From: Cannabis sativa
Taxonomy: Eukaryota > Streptophyta > Magnoliopsida > Rosales > Cannabaceae
Direction of reading: 5' to 3'
Length of the DNA: 64,000 nucleotides
NCBI RefSeq assembly: GCF_029168945.1
Contig: NC_083601.1
Span: 15,156,160-15,220,159 of the forward strand
Positions 46,369 to 58,590 of the stretch are shown here, piece by piece. The position numbers and the translations under genes were made by a program. Every line of letters starts with the position of its first letter. Position 1 is the first letter of the stretch. The notes below the pieces were generated by a model. That model was not told the origin of the DNA and ran no database searches. It saw only the letters and a list, made by a program, of their open reading frames with translations.

Positions 46369-48180
46369 GAGTTTTAGTGAATTATTATCCAATTGGATTT
46401 ATGATTCTGGACTAAACTTTATTTATTTGTTTTCTTCTTCTTATAGGCCAAGCTACTTGAACTCAATTGAGTTGGATCAGAAAGCTGGACCAAAGGGTGA
46501 AATCGTCCAGATGAAGATGAAGCTCTTCAATTTTTGAATTAATTGTTTTAGTTTAAAGACAATTTGGATTTCAAATTTTAGTTAGGGATATTTATCTCTG
46601 TTTCTCTCATATTGTTGCAATACATTTTTTTTTTATTAATAAAGTTTCTAATTTTCAAAATTTACCATTGCAAATTATGAGATTGAGCTTCATTTATTTT
46701 ATCTTCATCAATTATTACCACATTATATTTGTATGTTTGTATGTGTAAGTGTTTTTATTATTGATGCAAATTCTATAATATTTACAACTCTTCATAGAGT
46801 TATATTATATAAACACTAGAAATTATTTCTTTGTTTATCAATAATTGTTAATTCCCAAACAATTATTAAGAATTTGTTTAATAAAAGGATCTTATGATCT
46901 GATAGGGGTGGAGAAAAGTTAAGAAAACTATGCAGTTCAACGATCTTTTATATCTAATGAACTCTGGATAGTATTCAACTCCACATAAACTCTATCACAC
47001 TAAGAGAATCATGATCTTTACAACCTTTAGGGGTGGATCATAATCTCCATATACTTAGGGGTGGAGGTTATCCATAGTACCCTATATGTATATTCTTAGG
47101 GGTGGAGGAGTCCATTCCACAATTCCCTATGAAACACATATCTTGTTTAAACATGGAAGTAATATAATGAGTCAGCTATTGTCAATATAAATTCTTGATC
47201 TTGATTGTATGTTCCATTTCGATTTTACTGTTGTAAGTAAAAGTTTGATACCTTTGAAAGTTCTTTGTTAAAGTTTCACACTACCTTAATTGAGTGGGAG
47301 AATTTTAAAGTTCTATACCCATCTTCATTAGGTTGATAATTGTGATAGGTACTTAAGAACACTACTGAAAAGCAAATCTAACCATTCACATGGATAGGAA
47401 TAGCTTATCAGAATTATGAGAATAAGATAAAGAACTCTAGTTCAGTCCATTCGAATGACTTGAACCAAGAATTCTTAATTCTCATAAAATTTTATGGTAT
47501 CTTAATTTTGATTACTTTATCTCTGGCATGTATTTTTCACTTCAAAATACTAGTCTGCTATGTTGATGACTTAGTCTTAACTTAAAGTTTTAAGACTAAT
47601 ACAAAAGTCACAACTAGGTAACTCTCCAAACAATCAGAGGTTAAAAGTATTATATAACCAGACATCTGCTATTGAGTGGGAGCTATCTGAGATGTAATCA
47701 AATATGGAACATTAGAAGATATTCAAGAAGGATTTATGAAAGTGATCTATATGTCAGATATTAAGGAACTGTGTATCAGTTGTCTTTGTATCTTACCATC
47801 TAATTTCGAAATTCTATAAGATGGTGCTTGCTTTGGGGGTGGAGGAATTATTGTATAATAATTCAAGCTCTACCAGAGAAGAACTATAACTTGGTCTATT
47901 CGAAAATACCAGAAAGTTATATCTCTGAAGAAAAGTCTACACTGTATTATCTCAATTACATATTTTAAAATATGAGAGATATGTCCTCTGTTAATTCAGA
48001 TGTACTTTTAAAACAGTAAAGATTTCAGTATCCCTTGATGAGTAAAGCACATAGTAAAGGATGTTTCATAAGAGTATTTATGAACTAGTTTCCAGAAGTT
48101 TGGGTGGATTCAAATATACTACACTTGATCTGAAGATCAAGACATCAGATTGACCTATTTGCACAGTTTGTTTTATATTA
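46369..48180 (+). pseudogene. Decayed copia pol (protease, integrase, RT, RNase H scraps)
   Basis: No open frame remains, but family signatures occur in order. The protease active site WIYDSG is near 46393-46410 (usual W-x-DSG). The integrase string SDRGGE is near 46898-46915, around the second catalytic Asp. RT LVCYVDDLVLT is at 47549-47581 (the YVDD catalytic motif of copia RT). A GGGG-rich string near 47830-47845 resembles the RNase H start. Spacing is compressed and frames shift repeatedly, so parts are deleted as well as mutated. It cannot encode enzyme. Assignment of RT and integrase motifs is confident, RNase H tentative. Confidence 0.75.
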
Positions 48181-48184
48181 GTGC

Positions 48185-48195
48185 AAGTGGGAGTT
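48185..48195 (+). promoter_or_regulatory. Polypurine tract of element A
   Basis: aagtgggagtt immediately before the 3' LTR; the same string is at the equivalent place in B (60325-60335). Primes plus-strand DNA synthesis. Confidence 0.75.
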
Positions 48196-50116
48196 TGTTG
48201 GGTTTTATGCCCTAAATAAAACTCTTTACAATCTAATTAGTTATCAATATAAGAAATTAGAAGTGATTGATGTTTGCATGAATTTTACATGCTAATGGTT
48301 TAATATGTTTAACATGTTTAATATGTTTATTACATTCATACACACAAAATCAGTTAAATCCATATCATATGTTTATTCACAATTACAGTATCGTCAACAC
48401 AGTGGAATGTGATTGTGATCATATGAATCAAAAGTTTTGGTCCCTGTTTCATCAGTGTTATTGGATTTACACTAATGTGATAATCAGCGATGATGTGTAC
48501 TTATACTTGGAGTAAGTGTTATGTTCTTTCCAGGACATTAGTAAAGTATACTAGTTTCGAATGTATGGAGTATACATTGGACTGGACCGATATTGCAACT
48601 AAGTTAAGATATTGCAAACTTACCGTTATACATATCTTTCCAAGTCAATATCAGTAGTTGATCTTAAGATTAAAAGAATCTAAATCCTGATATGCTGAGG
48701 CTCAACTCAGGAGTGCTATTCATGTTCTTAGATTTATTAGTCAAGCCTACTTTCGGGTCAGGGTGATACGTATATTTCGAGAACATGATAGTATGATTGA
48801 GTGGGAGTGCTGAACATAAATATGGAATCTATAGCTTCTACTGGTGTATAGAAGTCAAGTGATGATTCCCTTCGAGCTTAGCAAATAGAAGTAAATGGAT
48901 GAGCTCTTGTTTAACTGACTAATTATTAGATCACTAAACACCATTTACAGGTAGCTAAGTGTTTTAAGGGGCAAAATACATTGAGGGGTGAGAACGGTAA
49001 AGAAATCCCATCTCGATGTAAATCATCTATATAGAGGATCTTTAAATCACAATAAGATTATAACAATGGTTAAATGAGATAGTATATTGGTATCGTGAAA
49101 CATACAATATGCTCTATATAAGTCTGAGAGTGCGATTCTAAGTTCTAAGAGTGGATTCAACGAAGAATTAATAAGTAGGAATTTACTTGGTAAATTTGGT
49201 TCACTTATTGGAAGCTCAGCATATAGATCCATGGTCCCCATTCTAGTTGAGAACATTCTGCTTGTAAGACTCATTAATTGATTCGTGATTGATCAATTAT
49301 AATTCTAAAGTTAGACTATGTCTGATTTTATGAATTTTCACTAAGCAGGGGTGAAATTGTAAGGAAAAGAGTTTTCTAGGTTTATTTATTTATTAATGGA
49401 CTTTATATGTCTAATTAATAATTAAATTAAATGACAATATTATTTAATAATCTATTTTAGTTATTAAATAATTAGTTTTGACATTTAAAAGGTTAGAATT
49501 GGAAAATTGGCATTTTTGAGAAAATAGAGATAAAATTTGATAAAATTGCAAAATTAAGTGGGGCCCATTACAACACCTATGGCCGGCCACTTATAAGGGT
49601 TTTTCAAATTAATATTTTCATTATTTTAATGCCAAATAATTCTAAACTTAAACCTAGTAAGTTGCCTATAAATAGAAAGTGATGGCTCATTCACAACACA
49701 TGCTTTTCATTAGCTTTCTGACAGAAATTTCTCTCTTCAGAAAAACTGAGCCTTCCCTCACTCTCTACCTTGGCCGAAATACTTCTCCCTCTTTTCCTTC
49801 ATCTTTTTCGTGACCCTAGTGAAAGAGTAAGTGCCCACACACAGCAAGCAGTAACTCAATCATAGATTGGAAGACTGTGAAGGATCAAAGCTTGAAGAAG
49901 AAGGAGATTCGGGCTCAGATCTTGATTATACTCTGCTACAGAAAGGAATCAAGGGTTAGAGATCTGAGTGGAAGGAGACATTTATTCCGCTGCATCAATG
50001 TAAGGTTTTCTTAACTTTATATGTGTTTATTTTATCGTTTTAGAAAGTTCATATTTAGGATGTTAATAAACATACTTGTGAGTAGATCTAAGATCCTGGT
50101 AAAATAATTCCCAACA
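48196..50116 (+). repeat. Element A, 3' LTR
   Basis: Starts tgttgggttttatgccc and ends attcccaaca, followed by the gttcc duplication. Confidence 0.95.
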
Positions 50117-50135
50117 GTTCCTTCTATAGTGTTTC

Positions 50136-52038
50136 TGTTGGGTTTTATGCCCTAAATAAAACTCATTTCATATAATCAGATTTACTTATTAATAAAGATC
50201 AGAAATAACATTTTTATGTTGCATGGTTCACTTAATCAATTGCTTGTCTATTTGATTTATAAATTCATCCAAACCCCTTTTCACATACTTGATCATGTTT
50301 TTGTGTTGTCAACACAGTGGAAAATAAACATGACTATGTGAATAAAGTATTCCTAGATTTATCAGAACACTGGGTTTTACTGATATGACAATCTACAACA
50401 GAGTTTACTTACATTTGGAGAAATGTTATGTTCTTTCCAGAACATAGGTTAAAGTAAAGCTCAGGTTGGATGCATGGAGTATGCATTGGAATGGACCGAT
50501 ATTGAACTTTGAATTAGATTTTGAAACTTACCGTAAATATCTATTCAATTCAATATCATAAGTTGATCCTAGATCACATGATCGGAATCTTGATATGGTT
50601 AGGCTCAATTTCAAGAGTGTTACTCGTGTTCTTTGATTTGTTAGTTAAACCCAGTTTTGTATCAGGGTAATACGTACATTTTGGGAACACGGTAATACAA
50701 TTGAGTGGGGGAGCGCTAACATAAATATGGAATCTATAGCTTCTATTTGGCAAATAGAAGTAAAGGATGATTTCCTTCGAGCTTAACCAAACGAAGATAA
50801 ATGGTGGAGATCTCATTTCACTTAGGTGAAATATCATTTATACAGGGTTAAGTGTTTTAAGGATAAAATACATTGTAGGGTGTTACGGTAATTTAATCCC
50901 TGTACAGTGTAAATCATCTATATAGAGGATCATTGATCACATTAGGGTTATAACAATGGATAACTGATGACGTGTCTATATCGTGGAACATATAGAACGT
51001 TTCTATATGACTGAGAGTGCAATTCCAAGTTCTAAGTGTGGATTCAATGAGGAATTAATAAGTTAGGGAATTTACTTGGTAAATTCGGTTCGACTTATTG
51101 GAAGCTCGGTTATATAGACCCATGGTCCCCATACTAGTTGAGGCCATACTGCTTGTAAGACTCAGTTAATTGATTTTAATTAATCAATTATAATTCTAAA
51201 AGTTAGACTATGTCTACTTTATGAATTCTCACAGTTTAAGGATGAAATCGTAAAGAAAAGGGTTTCTAGGTTTAATTATTAATTAAGAGACTTTGTATGT
51301 CTAATTAATAATTATTTTAAATGACAATATTATTTAATAATCTATTTTAGTTATTAAATAATTAGTTTTGGCATTTAGATGATTAGAATTGGAAAAATGG
51401 CATTTTTGGAGAAATTGAAATAAAATTGAGGAAACTGCAAAATCCAAGTGAGGCCCATATTCCCTCTATGGCCGAGCACTCCGTTTGTGTTTCCCAATTA
51501 TTATTTTTATTTTTTAATTGTCATGTAAATTGCTAATCAAAGCCTAGCTATAATAGGAAAGTGGTGGATCACACTAAATAAGGCAGTTAATCAATTACAC
51601 AGTAAAAGAGGAAACTGTTTTATTTGGAAAGTTGTGCTCTCCCTTCTCCCTATATAAAGCAACCTTTGTGTCTCTTCTCTTGCATGCTATCAGCCACGAA
51701 ATTAAGAGAGAAAAAGAGAGAAAATTTCGAAATCCTTGTGAGATGAGTAGTGCCCACACACATCAAGTGGTATCTCAATCATAGTATGGAAGACTATGGA
51801 AAATCTGCATCAAAGAAGGAGAAAAGAAGATCTAGGTTCAGATCTTGGTGATGCTCTGCTACAGAAAGGAATCAAGGGCTAGAGATCTGAACGGAATGAG
51901 TCATATTATTCCGCTGCACCCACTGTAAGGTTTTCTAACTTTATATGTGTTTATTTTCATTGTTTTAGAATTCATATTAGGTTGTTAATCCAGCATACTT
52001 GTTAGTAAATCTAGATCCTGGTAAAATAATTTCCAACA
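50136..52038 (+). repeat. Element B, 5' LTR
   Basis: Starts tgttgggttttatgccc and ends ttccaaca. TATA box at 51651. An 87-codon minus-strand open frame is shared with the 3' LTR almost unchanged. Confidence 0.95.
51651..51658 (+). promoter_or_regulatory. TATA box of element B 5' LTR
   Basis: tatataaa followed by a leader with CT-rich runs; identical at 61851 in the 3' LTR. The surrounding U3 differs from A, so promoter modules differ between subfamilies. Confidence 0.65.
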
Positions 52039-52040
52039 AC

Positions 52041-52053
52041 TGGCACCAGAGCC
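52041..52053 (+). promoter_or_regulatory. Primer-binding site of element B
   Basis: tggcaccagagcc two bases after the LTR, identical to that of C. Confidence 0.78.
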
Positions 52054-52329
52054 ATGGTAATGATTTACTTTCATGTAATATGAATTAAAACGATGATTGC
52101 ATGTTTCTGTGTTGATTTGGATGGCTTCATGTTGGTTTATGTGTTAGTTGATGAATGTTTATGTTGTACAGTTTCGTTTTCCATGAAAAATATTTTTTTC
52201 AATATTTGAAAATATTTTCTTTGGATTCCTTGTGAAAAGTTAAGCAATTTTGTTTTTTACGGAACTCGATTCCGATAAAAATTGAGAAAGATATGAATTT
52301 TGGAAAATCGGGATTCAAGGCTGTCAAGG

Positions 52330-52520
52330 GTGGTGCTCATGCGCACCAGACCCTCGGATCAGCCTTCCCATCCGCGCGCGTAAGTCTGGGTGTGCACCCT
52401 ACATCCGCCCCATGACGACCCTGCAAACGCCGACGTTCCTCGGCGCCTTGGTCCCTGTCCGCGCGCGTAGGAGGCTGCGTGCAGCCTTCCTGGGCTGCAC
52501 GTGCAGCCTCCTGGGCAGTT
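52330..52520 (+). other. GC-rich palindromic island in element B leader
   Basis: A sharp GC-rich island in otherwise AT-rich DNA, about 280 bp after the PBS. Holds ccgcgcgcg strings and the perfect palindrome ggctgcacgtgcagcc. Element C has a counterpart at 37385-37580 with the same palindrome; A lacks it. Open frames here are compositional. Confidence 0.8.
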
Positions 52521-52931
52521 TCCCAAAAAGTTGTGATTTTTGGGGTTTTTCCCCAAAAATCCAATTTTTTCATGAGATTGTTTCCCAAAATTTATTTTTC
52601 CAATTTAAAATATTTCTAAATTGAAATGTTTCCAATTTTAAATATTTTCAATTTGGAATTTTTCCAATTTTAAATATTTCTATTTTGGATTGTTTCCAAT
52701 TTTTAAATATTTCCTATTATGGTCAGATTTAAAAATTTGTTAAGTTCTTTAATATTTATTTATTATTTAATTATAAGATTAGATATTTTGATATTTAAGA
52801 TATTTTAAATTAAAAGATAACTTTGTCTTTTTATTTAAAATATTATATTAAAATTATCTTATATGGCAAATTAAATAATTAATAAATTTGAAATTAACAT
52901 AGATATTTTAATAGATATACTTACCATAATG

Positions 52932-55021
52932 TGTAATGACCGCTTTAGTAATGTGGATTAGAAAAGGCAATTAGCACTAATTTTTATTATTTTATTATTT
53001 TATTATTATTTGTGAATTAATTTTGAATGTGGACCCCAATATTTAGAAATAAATATTAGAGTTATAATTTCTCAATTCTGGAGATTTTATTAAACTCTAG
53101 GGGTATTATTTAGCTTATATGTGAAATATGTTAATTTTGTAATTTTTGCTCGGCGACAACGGAAAATGCGATGGATGGCTAGATAATCACATGAGTAAGT
53201 TTAGAACCCTATTTTATAGTGGGGAATATTTTAGAGAAAATTAATTATCGGGATTGAGCGGGGTTATGGATTTTGACCATTTTACCCCTAGCTTTAGAAA
53301 TACCCTAGTTTTAAGTCTAAGGGCATTTTGGTCTTTTGTTTATGGTTGAGTGAGGTGGCTGCCCAAGTTATTGACACCTAGCACCTTAATTTTCAGCCAA
53401 GGATTAATCAATCCTTTTCCCAAGTTGGAAAATCAAAGAAAAGAAAAGAAATTAAAAGAAAACATTTCCTCTTAAACTCTCTCTCTCTTTCTATTCGGCT
53501 GAGGCAATCAAGGATCAAACCAGAGTTTTTCCTTCCATTTTTGTGAATCTAAGCTAGGATTCAAAGTGGTTTTATCTAAGGTAAGCCCTAGAACTCTTGC
53601 TTATGTAATTTTTGAGCTTTTTACTTAGTTTGAGCATGTGATTTTGGGAGTAAGTGGCTGTTAGGTTTCAAAGTGTTTAAGGTTCGAATTTTAGGGTTTA
53701 GTTGAGTTGATTCTAAGTCCTAGCTGCTGGTTTTAATGGTGTAGATGGTTTTTATGCAATTTTAGGTTTAAAGTTCAAAGCTTTACTCATTAATGGCAAC
53801 TTGAGTTGTAATGGTTTATTCTGTGAATTACTGCCTGGAAATCATTGTGTATACATTGTATAGGTATACTGGAGAGTTTGGTAAAGTTTGGGATTGAATT
53901 GAATCAAGGGGGATAATTTTTTGGTTCCCAAGCGATATCGAATTCCGGTTCTGGGTGGTCTGTACCAACCGGTCGACCGGTTGGTGACCCAGAACCGGGA
54001 TGCCGGTTGGGAACCGGTCTACCTGTTGGGGGAATCTCCAGAACCCTAGTTTTGGCCAATTTTGAGTTATTTAGGGTATTGCCATGAAGTCTATCGATAG
54101 GGAAACTTTTAGTTTCAAGTTTTAAGTCCCGAAAAGTGATTTAGCGAGTCACTCATCTGTATTACTATTGTTGTGATTAGGGCATCCATCTAGCACGTGA
54201 ATTCCGTTCAGGTTGGCCAACACACTTGAATTCGGAAAACAGGTAAGAACTGTGTATAATGTATGATGTGATTATCTGAATGTGTGTATATGTGTTTATA
54301 TATGCATGCTTGAATTATGTTAAACACTACCAACACTTGTATGAATAAGTTATAGAGTGTATTGGTACAGTGATTGTTGATTATGAGTACGATACAGTGA
54401 TACCAACGCAAGCATGGAAAAATGCTAAGGTGTGTGGTACATCACTCAGTGTTACTCAGTGATCGGGATAAACCCTACCAACACTCGTACAGTGAGGTGT
54501 GATGTGTATGTGGTATAGTGGTTGTACCCTGGTAATGAACGTTCATACTCATCTGTTAAGCTCTGTAAATAGGTGTATGGGCGCCTATTTACAGGTCGGT
54601 AATTATATGATATGTTATATGCATTTCTTACTGAGTCTGTTGACTCACAGTTTCTGCTTCCATGTGTAGGTAAAGGAAAGGCGAAGGCTGAACAGGAGTG
54701 AACCTGAGCTCGGGTGAGATTGTACATGTCAAGCAGCGCGACCTGGAGTGTTCGGTCTCGGGACATCTGGGAGTTGTATTTTGAAAGTCGCTGTGCGACC
54801 TGTAAATCTGTATATTTTGGATTGTATGCTTGAAAAGTAAAGTTTGTAAAGTTTTAAAAATCGGGATCCCGGCACTTGTAAATATTTTATTAAATTACAA
54901 AGTTTAGTATTTAATGCAAAAGTTTTAATAATACACGTTTTTCGAGAAATTTCTTTGATTAGCAAAGATTGCATAATTATTGAAAAAGCACTGTAGCGTG
55001 CCTTAGCATTAGGGCGTTACA
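52932..55021 (+). mobile_element. Unrelated solo LTR-like insertion in element B leader
   Basis: Inserted in B relative to the collinear sequence of C, which reads ccataat then tttt-aaattc with nothing between. The 2.1-kb insert begins tgtaatgacc and ends gcgttaca, TG...CA ends as in LTRs. Its reverse end, tgtaacgccctaatgc, resembles starts common in Ty3/gypsy LTRs. Internally it is leader-like, with a nested palindrome (53945-53998), and no open frame of note. The flanks (taatg / gtttt) give no clean 5-bp duplication. A solo LTR is the best guess; class uncertain. Confidence 0.55.
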
Positions 55022-58000
55022 GTTTTCAAATTCAAAAATTTGTTATTTTGTTAAATATTTAATTATTTATAAATTATAAGTATAAAAATGATATTTTTTC
55101 TTTATATATCATTTTTTCCTTATTAGAAATTTATAAATCATATCTTAAATATTTAAATAACATAGATATTTTTGTAGAGATTTGAATATTGCTTAATTTG
55201 AGATATTTTGACATATAATTATGGTAATTATTATTCATTTATTATTTTATTCCTAAAATAATAATTATTTAACCAAATCTATTTTAAAATTGATTTATTT
55301 TATTAAATTATAAGATCTGAAAGTGATATTGGAGATTCTTTCCTTTCAAATCATTGATCTTATTAGATATTTAATTTAATTTGATTCAAATAAACCTAGA
55401 TATTTTAAAATTAGTTTCCTTTATTTGGTTAGTTTAAGAATAATAATTTAATTATATTAATATCTTATTTCACATCTATTACATGGACAATGTTTGTTTG
55501 TTTATATTGTTTATTCAAAACTTTTTAACAAACCTATTATTTATCTGATCTAAATTGCTATGATTAACTTGGTGACAGATCATGATCCAATGATCTAATT
55601 TTAATCATAGTTCAATTGACGATAGATCTTATAAATAATTTGTAACAGGTAAATTTTGTACTTCTTTCATCTGTGTAAACCTAGTAACATGATAGGACCC
55701 ATCCAAATCATTTGACCTGTGTGAGCCTATATGTTTGCTTTTGGGCTTAGATGCATATAGGAAGCCCATTTAAGTTTTTACTAAGTAAATGGACTAGGTT
55801 GCTAAAATAAATTTTGACATAAGGAAATTTATTTAGGCCCAATTAGATTTGGGCTTATTCAATGAATAACAATTGTTTATTTTAAGGTTAAATTCCTCTC
55901 TTTTGGGCCTTGTGTGAGAGTTGGGGGCCATAGAAGTGGGTACGACATACTGAACCCAGCTCCCCCTCACATGAACTACCCCAATTGTGAAGGCCCATTT
56001 GCCTTATTTAAATAATTGTATTAGGTTAATTATATTAGTCTAACCTAATTAAAATTGAATTAGCAACATAATTAACTTTTAAAATATATGAAATTTATTT
56101 TTCATTGTAATATTTTAAAGTTAATTTTAGAAAAACACTTAGTCAATGATATATTCTAGATAGTTATTTCTAGTACTAGTTATTATTTCTAATATTAAAT
56201 AAAAAAATATCATTGATTGTGAAATTAATTGTCTCATAATTAATTTTGGTACAATCTAAGTTTAGAATATTTTCCTAGTATTAAACTAGAATTAATAATT
56301 AAGTTTCCTCTTTACTTAATTATTTATTTCTTGAATTTAATACATTTAATTAAATTAAAAATTTCAATATCTAAGTTGATTTTCATCATGATACTTTAAT
56401 ATTGTTATTTTCATGTTATTTAATTAAAGTTGAAAATTATTTTAAGTTTGGAATCTTATTTCAGAATAACTTAAGTTTGAATAATTTTAAGAATATATTT
56501 TATTTTATTTCATTAATCATTTCCCAAAATTTCAAAATTACATTTCTTTAATGTAGAAATTTCGAATTTTATTTGAAAAATAGATTAAAGTTGAAAATTA
56601 TTTATTTAAGTTTGGAACAACTTAAATCATTGACTTTTTCATTTGATGGTTAATTAAAATAAATGAACTAAAATATATAATAATTAGAAATTGAATTAAT
56701 TAGTCTATGAAAAGTCTAGATAGTTATTATCTGTTTTGCTTGAAGTATTTTTCTAGTGTATTTAATTAAATAGAAAATTAATATTTAAGTTGATTTTTAA
56801 TCATGATACTTAAATATTTGAAATTTTTCTTAGATATTTAATTAAAAGGGAAAATTATATTTTTTGTTGAAAATTAATTTTTATTAATTTTGGGCCAACA
56901 TAAAATTAGAGTAATTTTCCAGGATTTATTTTTATTTTATTTTAAAGCATTTTCGAAATGCAATATATATTTATAAAAAATTAAATTTGAGTTGTAAATT
57001 AATTCAAATTAATTTTGAAACAACTTAAATTGAATAATTTTCTAAATATTTATGGAAATTATTACTAAGATGGAAATAATTCACGTTATTTATCTATCTA
57101 AGTATAATTTATAAATATTAAATTAAAATTTATATTTGGAATTTTTCATTCTAAATTGGAAATTTTAATTAAATAAATATATATTTAAAATAAATGGATT
57201 AAAATAAATATTAGAAGAAAATACAACTCTTCATTAAATAATGAGCTTTATTATAAGGATATTCGATCTCCATTGTTGGTTTTACATAGCTATTGTTTTA
57301 GTGAGTAATCCTCCCTAATGGAGGAACGTTCATTAGCAAGTTAGCACCGTTTAATCTCGAAAGATAAGTAATCTTGTAAGTTTTTTATATAGTTTATGAC
57401 CACCCTAATGGTGGCGACTGTATAAGACTTGCAAGAATATGAAACAATGGTGGAAGCTCATAAGATAGAATAGCCTTGACTCTCGCCTAAACGGGACAAC
57501 GCGGATTCACATCTTGATCGAATAAAAGGTTGCTAGAATGTTGACCATTTTAGATGAGCTGACAACTCTATTCAATGATTGGTAGCTTTGACTCTCGCCT
57601 AAACGGGACACTGATATCAGTTTGTTGAAAACCTTGGAAATTATTTAGGATTGTATGTTTTAGTATTTTCACTTGTCATTCCTATTTGCTATGTGCTTCA
57701 TAATTTCTGAATTGTGTATGAATTTGTATTGAACCATGTTATTTTCTGTTATTAAATTGTAGTTTAATTTCGAATCTTCATTGTTGGTCTAACTTGATTT
57801 GTTTTTCTAATGAGATAAATCCCTAATGGATTTTCACCATTAGACTAACATAATAGTGTTAGATCTCGAAAGATAAATATTGTATATGCAACATCTAACT
57901 GTTCATCAATTGATGACAACTTAGACTAGTGTTTTACAATATGAAACAAGAAGATTGTATAAATAAGATTACTTTGACTCTCGCTAATCGGAGCATCGTT

Positions 58001-58590
58001 GGATTCTTATATAAAACGAAATTATCCTAATTCCTCTTAGCTTATTCATTTCGAATTAGCTTAATGACATATCATTGGATGAATGGTCTATAAATCATAT
58101 AAAGTCATATTTTCTCTTGAGAAATTAGATGAAGCATATGATTATATTCCCGGAATTCTATCCCTAAATGATATAAATCCTCAATCTTAGATATCTCCTA
58201 CTTGTATAGGCAAATCATAGAGTTAGATTAGTAGTGGTGGTCCAAGAAAGAGTTACTAATTATACAGTTACACTTTCACAAGTGTTTAATAACCATTTTC
58301 TTTCAATGGATTTAAACTGTATGAGTTTAGTATTCTGTGACCAGAATCCACTTGCACTATTCTAAGAACTCTTTGATGTAACTAAACTTAAGTCACTAAA
58401 AGATACAACCACATTTTATAAATCTATGGCATTTGTATCTTGTTCATAGTGGTTTTGACAAGATCATTCTCTGCAAAGAGTTAATATGCCTATATCCACT
58501 GAAAGTAATTTAATCTCATTCGTAGATGGATGTACATTCAGGGGTGGATATGAGTTTTCGTTGTATTCTTAAAACGATCACTCTAGATTT
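55022..58590 (+). other. Element B non-coding leader, distal part
   Basis: Collinear with the leaders of A and C but without Gag. Contains the conserved block near 55912-56005, CCTAATGG hairpins at 57309-57325 and 57400-57414, and TTGACTCTCGCC motifs at 57476, 57588 and a variant at 57974. Confidence 0.75.

Larger units (their letters stand above)
39886..50116 (+). mobile_element. LTR retrotransposon A (Ty1/copia type), Gag intact, pol decayed
   Basis: Two very similar LTRs (39886-41795 and 48196-50116) flank a PBS, a 3.7-kb non-coding leader, a Gag frame, pol scraps and a PPT. The target duplication gttcc is perfect (39881-39885 and 50117-50121). The order protease-integrase-RT-RNase H seen in the scraps is that of Ty1/copia. 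At 10.2 kb it is long for a copia element, because of the leader and the 1.9-kb LTRs. It can probably make Gag but not its own enzymes. Confidence 0.95.

Noticed and set aside
46847..47120. Repeated aggggtggag strings as a regulatory repeat
   Set aside because: The first (46901) is the integrase DRGGE codon string and others fall in decayed pol; coding ancestry explains at least part of the pattern better than a binding-site array.
50574..50837. 87-codon minus-strand frame repeated at 60775-61038
   Set aside because: Same reason: antisense LTR sequence of element B.
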